Origin: Neoscytalidium dimidiatum | Lineage: Eukaryota; Ascomycota; Dothideomycetes; Botryosphaeriales; Botryosphaeriaceae | Assembly (NCBI GenBank): GCA_037367355.1 | Contig: CM074695.1 | Span: 3,844,001 to 3,908,000, forward strand | Direction of reading: 5' to 3' | DNA length: 64,000 bases | Shown: one piece after another, positions 23,027-34,966 of the stretch | Layout: the number at the start of each line of letters is the position of its first letter | Position numbering within the stretch: the first letter of the stretch is position 1 | Translations under genes and position numbers: made by a program | The notes under the pieces: generated by a model | What the model was told of the DNA's origin: nothing | What the model saw: the letters and a program-made list of their open reading frames with translations, nothing else | Database searches by the model: none

Positions 23027-24317
23027 CTATAGCTGGCCGACCGCCAAAAGAAACAACAACACGAGGAAAAAAAAAAGGGCTTCGACAGATCCTTTTTTTT
23101 TTTGCGCAGCGGGCGCAGCCTCCTTGGTCGCGTCGGCAGCAGGGGCGGCAGCGGCGGGAGCAGCACCGCCCTCGGGGACACCGGCGCTGCCCGACAGCGA
23201 GTCGGTGTTGTTGATGGTCGCGGAGGCGTCCTTCTTGGCAAGCCACTTAGGAGGCTTAGTGAAGGCAGGGTCCTGCCAGGGGCCCTGGTCGCTGAGCTCG
23301 CAGCCGCCCTCGCACTCGCAGGAGCCGCCGAACTGCTTGGGCAGGTTCTCCTTGGGGACCTGGGCCAGCAGCTCCTTCTCGTAGCCGCTGCCGAGCACGT
23401 GGATCTTGTTGACGGTGACGGGGTCGAGGAAGCGCTTGATGACGCTGAAGATGCCCGAGAAGCCCCAGGGCGCGTTGATGATGTACAGCTTTCCCAGGCG
23501 CTCCGGGTAGTAGTTCTGCGAGATGTTGGACGCGGCCTGCACGTAGCCGTACACGCTGCTGGCCTTGGAGATGCCGACGCCCTTCAGGTCCATGATGGTG
23601 CAGCACGTCTCGAGCAGGTGGCCCGACTTGCGCGAGCAGGCGGGCAGGCGCGGGTCGGCGACCTTCTCGTACTCGACGACCAGGTTCTGAAGCATGCGGT
23701 CTTGGCTGGTGATCTTGTACAGGGCGTTCAGATCGACCTTGCCCAGCTGCTCAATGTACACGGGGCGGCCATCCTAGCGACGGGGGTCAGCGCCCAATTC
23801 CAAATTGCGGGCAGAGCGGGTGTGCAGAGAGGCGCGTACCTTGTCCGTCTTGTGGTAGTATTGCGGATAGTACTCAAAGACCTGGGCACGCTCGGTGTAC
23901 TCGAAGTTGGCGACGAGCTGGTCGACGCCGCCGCCGAACTCTTTCCTCCAGTTCTCGAAGTCGACGAACCTGGCGGATAGCATCATGTCAGGGTGCGGGA
24001 GCGCAGGAGGGCGGTGCGGAGGGCTGCTTACATCTGCTTGGAAAGGTCGACGTTGAACTTGCGAGCGCGCAAAAACCGCAGCTGGGTCTGGGTCAGCAGG
24101 TAGGCCGTCGTGGAGGAATACGAGGGATGGCAACCATTGTCAACGTGTCCAGGCGCTCGCTGTAGCCCTCCTTCTCCAGGGCGGCGCGCAGGTCGTCAAC
24201 AGCCTTCTCCTGCTCGGGGGTGAGGTTGCCCGGGTGGCCGGGCAGCGGGTCCGGCGGGATGGTAGGGAAGTCATAGTCGTCGTACTTGGGGTTGAGCTTG
24301 AGGGTCTTCTCGGCCAT
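23027..24317 (-). CDS. SEC14: SEC14-type phosphatidylinositol/phosphatidylcholine transfer protein
   Basis: Four exons: 24317-24135, 24081-24032, 23969-23840, 23773-23027; introns of 53, 62 and 66 nt; 369 residues. The joins give the family order: CRAL-TRIO N-terminal segment ([16 protein letters not shown]), then the lipid-binding CRAL-TRIO domain with [32 protein letters not shown] and VHLGSGY-like [10 protein letters not shown], and the [10 protein letters not shown] segment that closes the pocket. The protein swaps PI and PC and supports PI4P signalling at the Golgi. The C-terminus is odd. After an Ala/Pro-rich linker it reads [20 protein letters not shown] and ends LLAVGQL, so a hydrophobic stretch follows an 11-base and a 10-base homopolymer. 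SEC14 itself is soluble, so this tail may be an artefact. Confidence 0.93.
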
Positions 24318-26277
24318 GGTGACAGAGGGCGGGTGGGCTGCGTTGACGGGCGGAGAGGGGAGAGAGCGGCGAGACGAATTAAATGGAGGCGCTGTAAAGT
24401 GCGACCTCGTACAGGTAGAGAAAGACGAAGGTGATGCTGAAGGGTGGGCGAGCGGAGGGCGAGGGGCGGGTCGGAGGGGAAGAAATGGTGTTGCAAAATA
24501 GGGAGGAGGAGGGAGCTAGTTAGCCGCAGACATGGCGGGGACTTGTCGGCGGGCAACGAGGCCAGAGGCACTGACTGACGGCCCAAGGCCCTAAGGCCCT
24601 GCGCAGCGCAACGCAGCGCCAAAGGGGGCCCCATCGCCCACCGCCTACTGCCCACTGCCCACTGCCCACCGCCCACCACCCACTACCCGCCGCCGCTGGC
24701 ACTGGCACGTGCACCCTCCGCTCCAAATCATAAGCCCAAACACCCTTTCCGCCACCCATCTGCCCCCGTCACCGCCAGACGTCAATCGTGTCTCGCATGC
24801 CTTCTTAATGCGCACTTCGCCCCGAAAGTCCACGTTTGCTGCAGCAAGGCCACCGCTTCCTCTCCTTTTCCTGCGCCGGGCCCCATCTCTCGCCCGTCGG
24901 CTGTCCGCGCTCGCCATCTCCTTTCCCTTGTCTGCTGCTGCAGTACTCCGCCAACACGCCGTCTCTCACTTCCTCTTCCATCGCACGTCATTGATCTTTG
25001 CAATTGATCTTCGTGTTGATGGAAATTTATCAGCTACCCCTGCCTGCCCAGCAAGGGCCTGTGCATACAGGCCACCGTGTCACCGAGATGAAGTCCCCCG
25101 TTTGATAGAGTGCTGAACGCGTGGCTTAGCTTTAACCTCCGCCAAGTTTGCCCGGCTTCCCCGTGGCTCAACGACGCCACAGGAGATGATCAGTATCGCT
25201 GATCTGCTTGCGGAGATGGCCCGCTGGCACACGGGAGGCAGATACGTCAACGCATTTCAACCTGCGTGCACGGAGAGTCATCTCTGCTCGGGCAATGCGG
25301 AACAAACCGATGGCTGTCTATCATCTCGATACTTCTACTCCACATTCCGATGTCACTTTTCATTTCTCTTCTGTTTGCACTCTCTTGCCGTGATGTCGAC
25401 CCTCCTGAAACGACACTACTTACAAACGAGATTTGTCTCCCATCGGTTGAGCACTCCTGGACGGCGCCGCTGTGCCCGTCTGTATCCTGTACCTGCCTCA
25501 CTCCCAAAGCCCTTGGGCTTTGAGAAAGAATCGTCATCGAGAGAAGAAATACGACCAGTCCTAGAAGAGGATCGCCTATCAAAGCAATGATGACATAGCT
25601 CGTAGGCACATGATCTGACACACTGTTGTATCTACCTAAGGTCAGGTTCTGAAACCTAAAATTATTGTGTAAATCAATAGACTACATCTGTCTTCACATG
25701 ATGGTCGCCTTTCCCTAAAAAATTATTAATATTGGAAGACTTTGCGCCAATCGAGGTATAACCATATACCTTTCCTAGCGACGTCCTTACTTCGTAGAGC
25801 TCAGCGTCTCGTTCGAGCCATTCTATCGTTCAATGGCATTCGTCGCGTGACGACGGCGTCGTGTATAAGTAGTACCCTATGTTGCGCGCCTCGCCGTTTC
25901 GGTGAATGCACGTCTCTAAGAGGTGGTGCTGGGTGCGTCACACCGATCGAACGATCGACTCTCTAATAGCACACCTGCAGTCTGAAAGCAGTTCTTACGG
26001 ATTAGTAGGGCCTGCTCTCTGGGGAGTTAGAAAGCCTGCCTTCCAGAAAGGGTCTACTCCTCGACAGGGTCTGCTCCAGCGAAGACATGCTCATCGTACA
26101 ATGTGACCTTCTCCAGTGAGAGCATAACCTACCGATTGATTAGTGCACGTGTTCAACAGGGCATTGCTTTCAGCAGAAGGATACAGCTAGCACTTGAAAT
26201 CTTAGCATTCCAACGAGTCCGACTTAGTCCACCTTTTACACTCAGCAATCTCTAGAGGTTCGGTACATTTTAAGATC
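24318..26277. other. Divergent intergenic region between SEC14 and the BTB gene
   Basis: No supported gene. It carries a degenerate heptamer repeat based on CTGCCCA at about 24634-24692. The 24.3-25.0 kb part is GC-rich and probably the SEC14 promoter; the rest is closer to 50 percent AT. Confidence 0.55.
24634..24692. repeat. Degenerate CTGCCCA tandem repeat
   Basis: Successive CTGCCCA, CTGCCCA, CCGCCCA, CCACCCA-like units upstream of SEC14. It is a simple sequence repeat in non-coding DNA. Confidence 0.6.
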
Positions 26278-27860
26278 ATGTACCCTTTCAACATGCCGGA
26301 CGACACCTATTCTCGCGGTATCAAGAGAGCAGCAAGTGAGGACGAGTCAGATCAGAGGTTACACAAACAAACCAAAAATCTGTCTTACTTGTAAGTGGCA
26401 TTAACCCTCACTTCACCAGTCACGTAATAACATACATCAGTGGTCTCCGCAAGCATCCAGTCACCGTTATAGTGGGCACTGGACCCTCGGCAGAGGAGTT
26501 TCATTGCTTCGCTGCTGTCCTCCAGAGAAGCTCTTCATGCTTTCGTGAGGAGCTTGCTGACATTAAAGCTTTTGATGGTGCTCCTGTGATTCAATATACT
26601 CCGAAGCTCCATCTCCCGTACGAGAAGGCGGCGGACTTCATACGCTATTATGAATGGATGGACAAGGATCGTCTTTTGAACAACAACGATGAAGCTGACG
26701 CCACAAAACCATACGATTTAGCGCGGCTGTTCTGCTTTTCTGAGCGCATCGACGCTAAAAGGTTGAGGAACTGCTGTATCGACGGTCTGAACCTGGAGAC
26801 GCGCATTACCGTGTCCCGCATCATGAAGACCGAGGGCGGTCAAGGCAGCAGCTGGAACCACGACTACCTGACCTCATACTACCGTGCGGCACGCTGGACT
26901 GCCAGCAATACTGGGTGCAAGCCAGAGGACTCTGCGCTTTACAAGTTCTTCACGCACTTCTTCGCGTACTTCGTCCTCCAGGTCATCCCGAAACTCGAGA
27001 TCAAGGCAATCTCCGAGCTGCCGACCCCTTTCCTCTGGCATATCCTGGGCGAAATCAACACCGCCATCCGGCTCCACGTCCCCGGTGCACCTGATCTCTC
27101 GGGCTATCCGGGCCCCGTTCCCACCGCAAACAACACGACCCCGACTTCGACCAGGACAACCGATGACGGCAAGAGGGCAATAATAGTCAGGATCAACGAA
27201 AACATGCTAGGCCACGCAGAAGCTAATGCGGCCACGGACACGACAATACCCGCAGGAGGCGGATTGTCCTCTCCTTCCGCCACAGACGAGCCCGAAACGA
27301 CGGCACTTAAGCACCTCCCCAAGATAGACCTCATCACCATCATCCTCACGCAGTCCGCTGTCCTCCGCGATTATGCCGAAAAAGAGCGCCGGAAGAGGAA
27401 GAGACTGGCCACCGTTCAGAATGACGATGACGATGAAGATGGAGGTGGAGAAGAGGAGCAGCCCCTTTCCGCATCGCGCAGACGCGGCAGGCCTCCGAAG
27501 GCCAGGGCTCAGGTCCCGCCGCAGCCGCAGCCACGTCATGGTACTTCGTCGACGCTTGCTGCAGACGACGAAGGGGAGGCGGCGGATGACGATGGCGATG
27601 ATGATGAGGGGAAGAAGAAGGAGAAGAAGAAGCCGGCCGCTTTCTTCGGCGTCAAGAATTTGTGCGCTTACCACGTGCACACCTCTAGAGAGAGGGCGGA
27701 GGCTTGTGCGCGCAGATACCTGGCCGGTAGCGGCGGGAGGGAGGTTTGGGGGTTATTGCCAATTTTGAAGAGTTGGTTGGTAAGATCCTTTCTACCACAA
27801 TGCATCGGGTTTGGTGAGAAAGCGCCATTTCTGTATTTGGCACTGCTCGTGGCAAATTGA
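26278..27860 (+). CDS. BTB/POZ-domain protein with AT-hook-like motif
   Basis: Two exons: 26278-26390 and 26441-27860; intron 50 nt (GTAAGT...CATCAG); 510 residues. After a charged N-terminus the BTB fold begins at about residue 43 (HPVTVIVGTGPSAEEFHCFA), with the usual fungal pattern of a hydrophobic strand, then F-H-C and CFREEL. The region that follows (about 130-260) has conserved-looking aromatic helices (YKFFTHFFAYFVLQVIPKLE). The C-terminal half is disordered, with an Asp/Glu run, RRRGRPPKAR at about 383-392 (the RGRP core of an AT-hook), a second acidic run and a Lys run. Fungal BTB proteins of this sort are mostly unstudied. BTB is a dimerisation or CUL3-adaptor module. The last 25 residues may be wrong, because GTAAGA at 27780 could start another intron. 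Confidence 0.75.
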
Positions 27861-29967
27861 CGTTGGAGGACGAGTTTATCCTTTCGCCGAGAGAAACTTC
27901 CAAAGCTGACTCGGCTGACATGAGGTTGGTGAGGCGTATTCAGGCGTTTTCTCGGGTCTGGTCATGGTAGTTTGGGCGGTATGCTTTCATGGCATTCACG
28001 ATGGATCTATGGTTAGGTTGAGAAGAACATCTTGCTACGGATTGGATTCTACTTCAGAATCTATGCTGGAGCTCATTCTTCGGACATTGCAGACTTTGGA
28101 TCTGAAGGGCGGAGTAGGCGTCCTGCTCCTTCGTTTTCGGCGGCACAGACTAGTCACCTTGGAGATGGTACGCCTCTTAAGCATGTGATGCGTCTGGGCG
28201 CTGCAAGGCTCTCAGTTCTTTATCTTTGGAAATCATGGTAGCGAATCTTCTGGCATGGCGGCTTAGAGAGATCACCTCGAGATAAAGTCCATATGATATG
28301 TCATTTCGAGGCAGATGATGGCAGTGGGCTGCTACTTTTTCCTTACATACATTTAATCTCTATGACACCAGTGGCATTGATTAGTCCGCTGTAAGCATGG
28401 CACCTCGTAAGCAGACACGAAAGATAAGGGCAACAAGGCTCTCAATAAAGGGTTATGATCGCCATAAGCCCGATATCACCTTTGTTCAAACATCGACAGG
28501 ACCAAACGTCAGGAGCCGCGCGTCATCTCAGCCTCATCGGCAATGAGCATACTCTCCAAGCAGAGTAAGATCACCTGATTACGTCTAGTGAACGGTTGTG
28601 TCGGCACTTTATGACAGAGCGGAGGATCGCACACGCAAAACGTTGATCAAAATCCGCGCCCTTCTACTATGCGACGCAGGGGGAAGCTCAGCAAAGAAGA
28701 TGTAAGATTAGAGTTTTTACTGCCAAGAAGTATCCACGCAACCTACGCGGCAAGTGAACAAGGCCGCAGCTACTGGGTATGTGCTGCTGACCTATCGGTG
28801 GTTGGGTCTGGCCAATCCAGCGGGACTTGCGCCTCTCACCAATCCCGGCAGTAGCTTAAACAAAACTAGCTGCATCAGGAAATGGAGAAGAGCAACCCAA
28901 CTTACCTCGAGTTGCCTAGATAGCAGATGACGCATTCCAGGGATGTTTGGTCGTATAATCAAATACAAAGGTCACATGGAAGTTCGTAATGCCCTCTAAG
29001 AAGAGGCTTGGAAGGACCCTCGAGCCTGAGCGGGGCGAGGAGATCACACCTGTGAGAGCAAATTTATCTCACAAGAATCTCTATGCAATTCCATTTCATT
29101 CCCATTATCCACATCTATCCGCTTCGCCTGCCCTCCCTTCATGAAAACAGCCGGGTGATCCCATTCAGGAGATGACTGCCTAAAAAGAAAAAAAAAGAGT
29201 TAAGGAGAGCTCGCAGCCAGCAACTGCGCGAATCCCACTATTAAGTCCCCATTTGTTGCCAAGGGTAATGTATATAGGTACACGTAGAGGAGGGAAGAAA
29301 AATGGTCGATAAAGTGGAAGGCTTGAAGGGAGTGGAGAGTGTGAGCCCGAAGCTCTCCACCACCATTATCTGCCCTGACAGAAGATGACTTATGAGCGGC
29401 CCTTCTCTAGTCTGTCTTCTCAGCCCAGGGAAGAAGAAATCTAAAAAGACGCCTTTGATATTACTGTCGTGGACGGTCGAAGATCGCCATGAAGGGATTG
29501 AATGCCGTGATTTAAGCCATGGATCGCGGAATGAGAAAGCCCCAAAGTCGCCGTGTGGCTCCACGATCCTTGCCAGGATCCAAACAAAAGACAAAAACAG
29601 ATGCCCGAGATTTTGCTAACGTTGTAGCAAAAGGGGTATTGTCGGACTTGAATGCTCGGCCATAACCGCTTTCCGCTATGCAATTGTTCCTGAAGAAAGA
29701 AGTGGAAGGAAAGTTTTTGAATAAGAGTGGCATGTCAGGGCAGTGACCAGAAGCGCGACTTCGCCAGCGATCGGGCATGATCCACTGCAATGGTTGTTTT
29801 CGGAGAACGGATCACTGAGAACCTGGATTAGCGCACGCCTATATGACGCGTTCGTCGCGATGCTCCTGTGAGGATGCTGAGTTCCAATGAAGAAGAGAGT
29901 TGTCTCCCAACGAGAGTGAGGCGTCATCAATGGAAATTTACTGGTTGTCCTAAGGAAAGGAGGTCGT
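27861..29967. other. Convergent intergenic region, no gene seen
   Basis: About 2.1 kb between the 3' ends of the BTB gene and the metallopeptidase gene. Only short unrelated open frames occur, including a 49-codon one at 28397. Confidence 0.55.
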
Positions 29968-32487
29968 TCAGCGCGTGATGATCAGGGCAAATCCGTCCAG
30001 CCAAGCTCCACAGGAGCCAGAGATACCTGCGATGGCGTAGCCGCGGGGAGGAATGAGGGTATGGCTGCACGGTAGTCAGCATCGCTGTAATGGTATAGAG
30101 ATGATAGTATATGCTTACCCGCTTCCTCCGGTAGGGTTACCGTAGACCTCACTCTTCCTGTTCCTGTTGGTTAAGATCTGGATGCCGTCGATCCAAAGAC
30201 CAGCGCGGAGGTAGAAGCCCATCAAGATCTCGCCCTTTTGAGTGTCAAGTTTGAACTCACTGCCGCCGGGTTTCCCACCACGTTTGCCGAAGAGCTGACT
30301 CGTGTCATCATCATAGAAGAATTCGATGCCGTCAATAGCGAAGCCGTGGTAGATTTTGATCGACATCAGAACTGTTCTCTTCTTCTCTTCCTTCGTGATC
30401 CAGGCACTCGAAAGGAGGACCTCTTGCGGTTGCGATCCCTCAAGCTGGGAGTAGCCAAGTTTGGAGCCAATGAAACCCTTGCGACCGTCGGGAAGTTTAG
30501 TCCGGTTGGATTTAGAGTTGAGCTTGCTGACGTCCTCAACAACATGCTTTGAACCACCGTATGAGAATACTTCCAGCTTAAGAGGCTTTTTGCGCTTATC
30601 AGAGGGGAGCTTAGCGCGAAGGTCGGCTTCGGTGACAGTCAGCAGGCGAGGGCCGCTCATATTGCCATCATTTTGCAGATACTCTATCCAGGTGTGGCAG
30701 ACGTCATCACCTCGGGGGTAGAGTTCAACCCATGCTATGCCAGTCTCAGCGGTAATCAGGATGTTTGCGTTGTCAACCGCCCAGACTTGGACACTGTCGT
30801 CAGGAGGCAGTGGAGCATCTTGAGGAAGGCGGAAGCAAGGGTGAAAACGGAATCGTAGACAATCAAGACGATGCCATCCACACTCATCGTTACGCGTGCA
30901 GAGCCGTTGACCGGGAGACTGAGTTCGCGTGCAGTAGGGTTCACGAGTGGTGAAAGTCCGATTAAGCCGCACATAGTCTCTGAGCATGACGCCAGACTCC
31001 TGGTGGGGGCAGCCAAAAAGATGTCCTGTCTCGTGAAGGTGTGCGCCGATACCGATATTCGCGGCTTCCCAAACACTACCCGACTCATTGCAGTCATTCG
31101 CCACGAAGTTTGTATCCGTCTTCGTAGTGTCGCTGAAGGCGGGAACGACCTCTTCGATGCTCGCCGGGTAGTTTTGGAGGGCATGAGATCCGAAAATGGC
31201 CAATCCAATCTCGTTGTCACCGCCACCCAGCGCAGCATGGCCGCGTACAACCTTATTGGAAGGATCCCAATGGGTGTCGAGGAACATGCAGGATACGTAC
31301 TGCTTCTGGCCCGCCTTAGGCTTGAAGTATGCTTTGACGGTATCCATGGCAATGCTGAAGAGCTTGCCCTTGTCTGTCGCCTTCTCGTACTGCTGCGCAA
31401 TGTTCAGGTCACGAATCTCGTCAACGGTCTTATCACACCTAATGATGTGGATTTTCGCCTCGTTCCGGTATTGGCCGGACGTCTGGTCATTGTACGTTAG
31501 AGTGCCCGGCTGCCACTCCTCTTCATACCTCCAGCAGCGGCGACCAAAGCCGTTGCGGAACATCTGCTCTCCGGTGAAGGCTTGCCAGAGGTAGGCAGCC
31601 ATGCGGAACTTGCGGACGGCTGTATCCAAACCATTGCCTTCGCCATGTACCCGGTCCGGAACCGCATCAAATGTACCTGGGGAATCCTTGCCTAGAATTA
31701 TGGCAAGATGGAGGGGCGGGCTTGAGTTGAGAGGCAGATAGGTAATGTCAATCCAGGACGAGTGGGCGGGGGTGGAGCTTCCACCGTTGGAGAGTTTGGG
31801 CGAATTGAAGTCAAGACGGAGAGTGTTGGCACCTGGCTGCAAGACCACCAGAGCCTTGAAGTGAGAGTCTGACACGGGCCAGCTGGTGGCTGGGAAATTA
31901 TCCTTGTCATGATTGATGGTGATGACGCCGTCCATGGTCTTCGAGTCCGGTTCACCGATGACGCCTGATATCAGCAAGACCTTTTGATAGACCTGCAGAC
32001 TAATTAACGAACAGCTGTATATGTGATTGGCGGAGTTCGTACCATAGCCCGATTATCGATGGAGAGGACGCGCGGCGCATACGGCGACGTGGGCGGGTTC
32101 TTTGGCGGCGGGGTCGCCAGCCCGTTAAGACCCTAGGCACTGTTTTAGAATCATGAAAGCTCTAGAAAGCTACAGCATTGGAGTTCTTACGATGGAGCTC
32201 ATGCGTTTTGTGGCAGTTGTTGCTGGTCTGGAGGGAAGTTGTGGGACAGGAGGCACTGGAGTTGGACCACCATTCATTGCCTTGGAATTCGTGAAAGGGC
32301 TCTCGCCCGGAAGCGAAGGGGGCGGCGTCGTCTGCTGGTAGACGGAGCTAAGGGTAGACGAGCTCTTGCTCGTAGGAATGGACGTGCCGGAACCATTCGA
32401 AGCATTGTTCGCCGGGTCCGATGACGAGGTATCGGTGCGGAAGCTTCTGACGGACCTCCGGCGGAAGTCCTTGAGGAACGAGGGCAT
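29968..32487 (-). CDS. YIL108W-type zinc metallopeptidase with C-terminal jacalin-like lectin domain
   Basis: Four exons: 32487-32191, 32132-32043, 31992-30119, 30064-29968; introns of 58, 50 and 54 nt; 785 residues. The first exon is a basic, Ser/Pro-rich, disordered tail starting MPSFLKDFRRRSVRSF, with no signal peptide, which suggests a cytosolic protein. The central domain matches the putative metallopeptidase family of yeast YIL108W. It contains HETGHLFGCPH at about residues 449-459, an HExxHxxGxxH zinc site as in metzincins. The C-terminal domain (about 640-785) has the Gly-rich beta-prism pattern of jacalin lectins: repeated IDGIEFFYDDDT-like and WIDGIQILTN strands, completed by the last exon (GYAIAGISGSCGAWLDGFAL). 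Without that exon the lectin fold would be truncated. Substrate and sugar ligand are unknown. Confidence 0.9.
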
Positions 32488-33856
32488 GGCGGCGGCCTGC
32501 AGGCGTGGCCCGGGAGCTGGAACGGAGGTTGCGAGGAGCGGTGGACGGGCGCGCGGGAAAGCAGAGTGGTTTGTATGAAAGTTAGAGAGCAGTAGTGCGG
32601 AACCGCTAAGGGCAGAGCGCAATCAGGTAATATGGAAGGGTCAGAGGATGACGCGGATGCGTTCGCGGTGGTGGTCTGCGCCCGCAGGAGTGCCGCACTC
32701 AGCGAACGACAATGGCTAGCATGTAAGCGGGCAGAGGGCACAATTGCGGGAGAGCGAGAGGCAGCGAAGAAAGTCTGCGTGCGCGGCGGGTGTGAAGGGA
32801 GCGGATGGTGACGGTGTCGAGTGCATGAGGGCCGGCCGCTAAGGGGATTACGAGCTCAGTCTCTCTATCAAGCAAGCAAGCTATCAACTGCAACCTGCAC
32901 GCTGCGCCGATCTGCGCCGGCGCAATAATCGCCAGGCGGGGACCTGGCAGCGTGGGCGGGCCGCAGCACACACATTTCAGGCGCCCGCAGTGTCCGCGCG
33001 CGCGCGCAGCCGACGTGTGGACCGGCAGCGCGAGCGACATTACTCTGTTATATCGCAGCGGTGCGCGCATGGCGAGCGCAGTGCAGCGCCCACGTTCGTG
33101 CTATCGCGGCGCACCGCTGAGGCCGCGGGCAGGCATGTTTCATGCGCTTCAAACGCTGCCCGTTTCAAGCCAATGACGCTGGCGGCTGCTGAGAGCTGCG
33201 ATCGCTGAATCGCGCGCGCCGGGCGCCACTCTGCCAAGCCCGGGCCTCAGAGCCACAGAAATAGCAGCCCTGGCCCTGGCCCCGGCCCGAGCGCGCTGCT
33301 GCGTCCGCGCTCCGCCCAGCCACTAGCTCTCCTTAGTCAGCGAATCGCTGGTAACAGCCGCGTTCCGTTACAGCAGTAACATACGCGCCCGCCTGCCGCC
33401 GGCAACCATTACGCTGCCGCACCAACCCCCCCGGCGCGCGCCTCGACCCGTTCATTAATGCGCACCAAGCTCGCCTGCTCTCGTGTGTCGTCGGAGCCTG
33501 TGCCTCCTTCTGCCCCATCCACCATCGGGCGATCTTCACGATTGCTCCGTAAGGCTTCCCGGAATTCAGCCAGCTTCGGCCTCTTCTCTGCACAAAATCT
33601 GAACTCTTCCACCGGCTGTCACCTCTCAACGCCCTCTCGAGACGACTGCTCTCCGCCCGAAACACCCGCACCAACTCGACCACCACCCAGCCCGGGCTTT
33701 GCTCTCTTCTCCGCAGTATGGCGTCGGCAGTCTCGTCCGAGCGGCTCGACCAGCCAGCTGAGGTTGCGAGCAAGGTCCTGAGGAGAGCTCAGGTGTCGAA
33801 GGTAGACTCGACGCAACGGAAAGCCTTTCTCCGCCCTAGCTGACCTTCGCCTCTAG
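32488..33856. other. Divergent promoter region
   Basis: Between the metallopeptidase gene (minus) and the WHI5/NRM1-type gene (plus). Strongly GC-rich around 32940-33330, with an alternating CG run near 32996-33008; the last 400 bases are C/T-rich leader. No gene seen. Confidence 0.6.
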
Positions 33857-34966
33857 ATGACCCGGGCACTGCAGAATCGTCTGGCTCTCGCGAACGTCAA
33901 GGTCAAGCATGGCTGGGAGAACCTCAACATTGACGCCATTGAGCCTCGGATCGACGTCGAGCTGAAGCGTAAGCGCCCAGCTTCAAGCAACGCTGCGCTC
34001 TCCGACACCTCGTCCAGCGCCTCCGACCGCTTCCACCCTCTCGGTGCCTTCGACTCGTCGCCGCTCGCGGCCCCCATATTCTCCGACGATGTCGGGAGGT
34101 CCGGAGGTGGATACGGCTCGGCAAAGAGGATGAGGTACCAGCCCGACATGTACAGGCGCCCGGTTTCCAGCAACCACGCCCGCACAAAGGTCAGGCCCTC
34201 GAGCGCGCGGGCTGCCTCATGGAAGAGCTCATACAGGCTGCCGGAGTCGTCTCCTGTGTATCGCAAGAGCAGGAACTTCTCGCTGCCCCAAGTACCCAGC
34301 CTCTCGTTTGTTTCAGAGGGTTCCACGGTGGCCGATGAACCTCTGTCTCCGCTGCTTTCTGAGGACGACGACGCAGATCTGCCTGTGTCCTCCTTCCAGA
34401 TTAATGCTTCGCACCTACGCTCCTCGCCTCCGCCTCTGCGAAGCCCACGCACACCCCCTCCTGGCATGTCCCGCTCAGGCCGCCTACGAAACGATACCTT
34501 CACGGCTACACCTCGGAACAACCAGAATGGGGAGGAAGATGCGAACCTGCTCATGTATTTGGCTACGTCCCCGTCCCCGGCCAATCCTGCAAGCAACAAG
34601 ACTCGTATTGTCGCCCCTTCCACGCCGCCCCAAAAAACCACCCCCCTCCCGTCTTCTATGATGTCTACTCCCGGCGGTGGTGCTCCCTTCTCGGGCTTTG
34701 GCCTGCACACTCCCGGCAACAACCTGAACTTTGCCGACTTCCTCAACATGACGCCGAGTCCTGCTCAGATCTCGGGTACTTGGAACCATACCCCTGCAGC
34801 GGGCAAGACACCTCTTACTGCACGCGACGCTAGGAGGCGCCTGAACTTTGATACTCTCCTCCCGCCGACGAGCCACAGCCCCACCGTCGGTTCTCTTGAG
34901 CGGTCGAGGATCAGCAAGGTCGAAACCGGCCTGGGCATGGATCTCGGCGGGGAGCTGGTCTCCTAG
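33857..34966 (+). CDS. WHI5/NRM1-family G1/S transcriptional repressor
   Basis: A single exon of 369 residues starting MTRALQNRLALANVKVKHGW. Two hallmarks of the family are visible. One is the N-terminal helix (LQNRLALANVKVKHGW). The other is the GTB motif (ANLLMYLATSPSPAN, about residues 230-244), which in yeast Whi5 and Nrm1 docks on SBF and MBF. A later conserved segment reads LNFADFLNMTPSPAQ. The rest is Ser/Pro-rich, with many SP/TP sites suited to CDK phosphorylation, the known off-switch of Whi5. The predicted role is repression of the G1/S transcription programme. Whether it acts before START (Whi5-like) or closes MBF expression (Nrm1-like) cannot be told from sequence. Confidence 0.85.
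   Translation: MTRALQNRLALANVKVKHGWENLNIDAIEPRIDVELKRKRPASSNAALSDTSSSASDRFHPLGAFDSSPLAAPIFSDDVGRSGGGYGSAKRMRYQPDMYRRPVSSNHARTKVRPSSARAASWKSSYRLPESSPVYRKSRNFSLPQVPSLSFVSEGSTVADEPLSPLLSEDDDADLPVSSFQINASHLRSSPPPLRSPRTPPPGMSRSGRLRNDTFTATPRNNQNGEEDANLLMYLATSPSPANPASNKTRIVAPSTPPQKTTPLPSSMMSTPGGGAPFSGFGLHTPGNNLNFADFLNMTPSPAQISGTWNHTPAAGKTPLTARDARRRLNFDTLLPPTSHSPTVGSLERSRISKVETGLGMDLGGELVS

Noticed and set aside
28397..28546. 49-codon frame starting MAPRKQTRK, resembling the histone H3 tail
   Set aside because: Only the first residues look similar; the rest does not match H3 and the frame ends at once.
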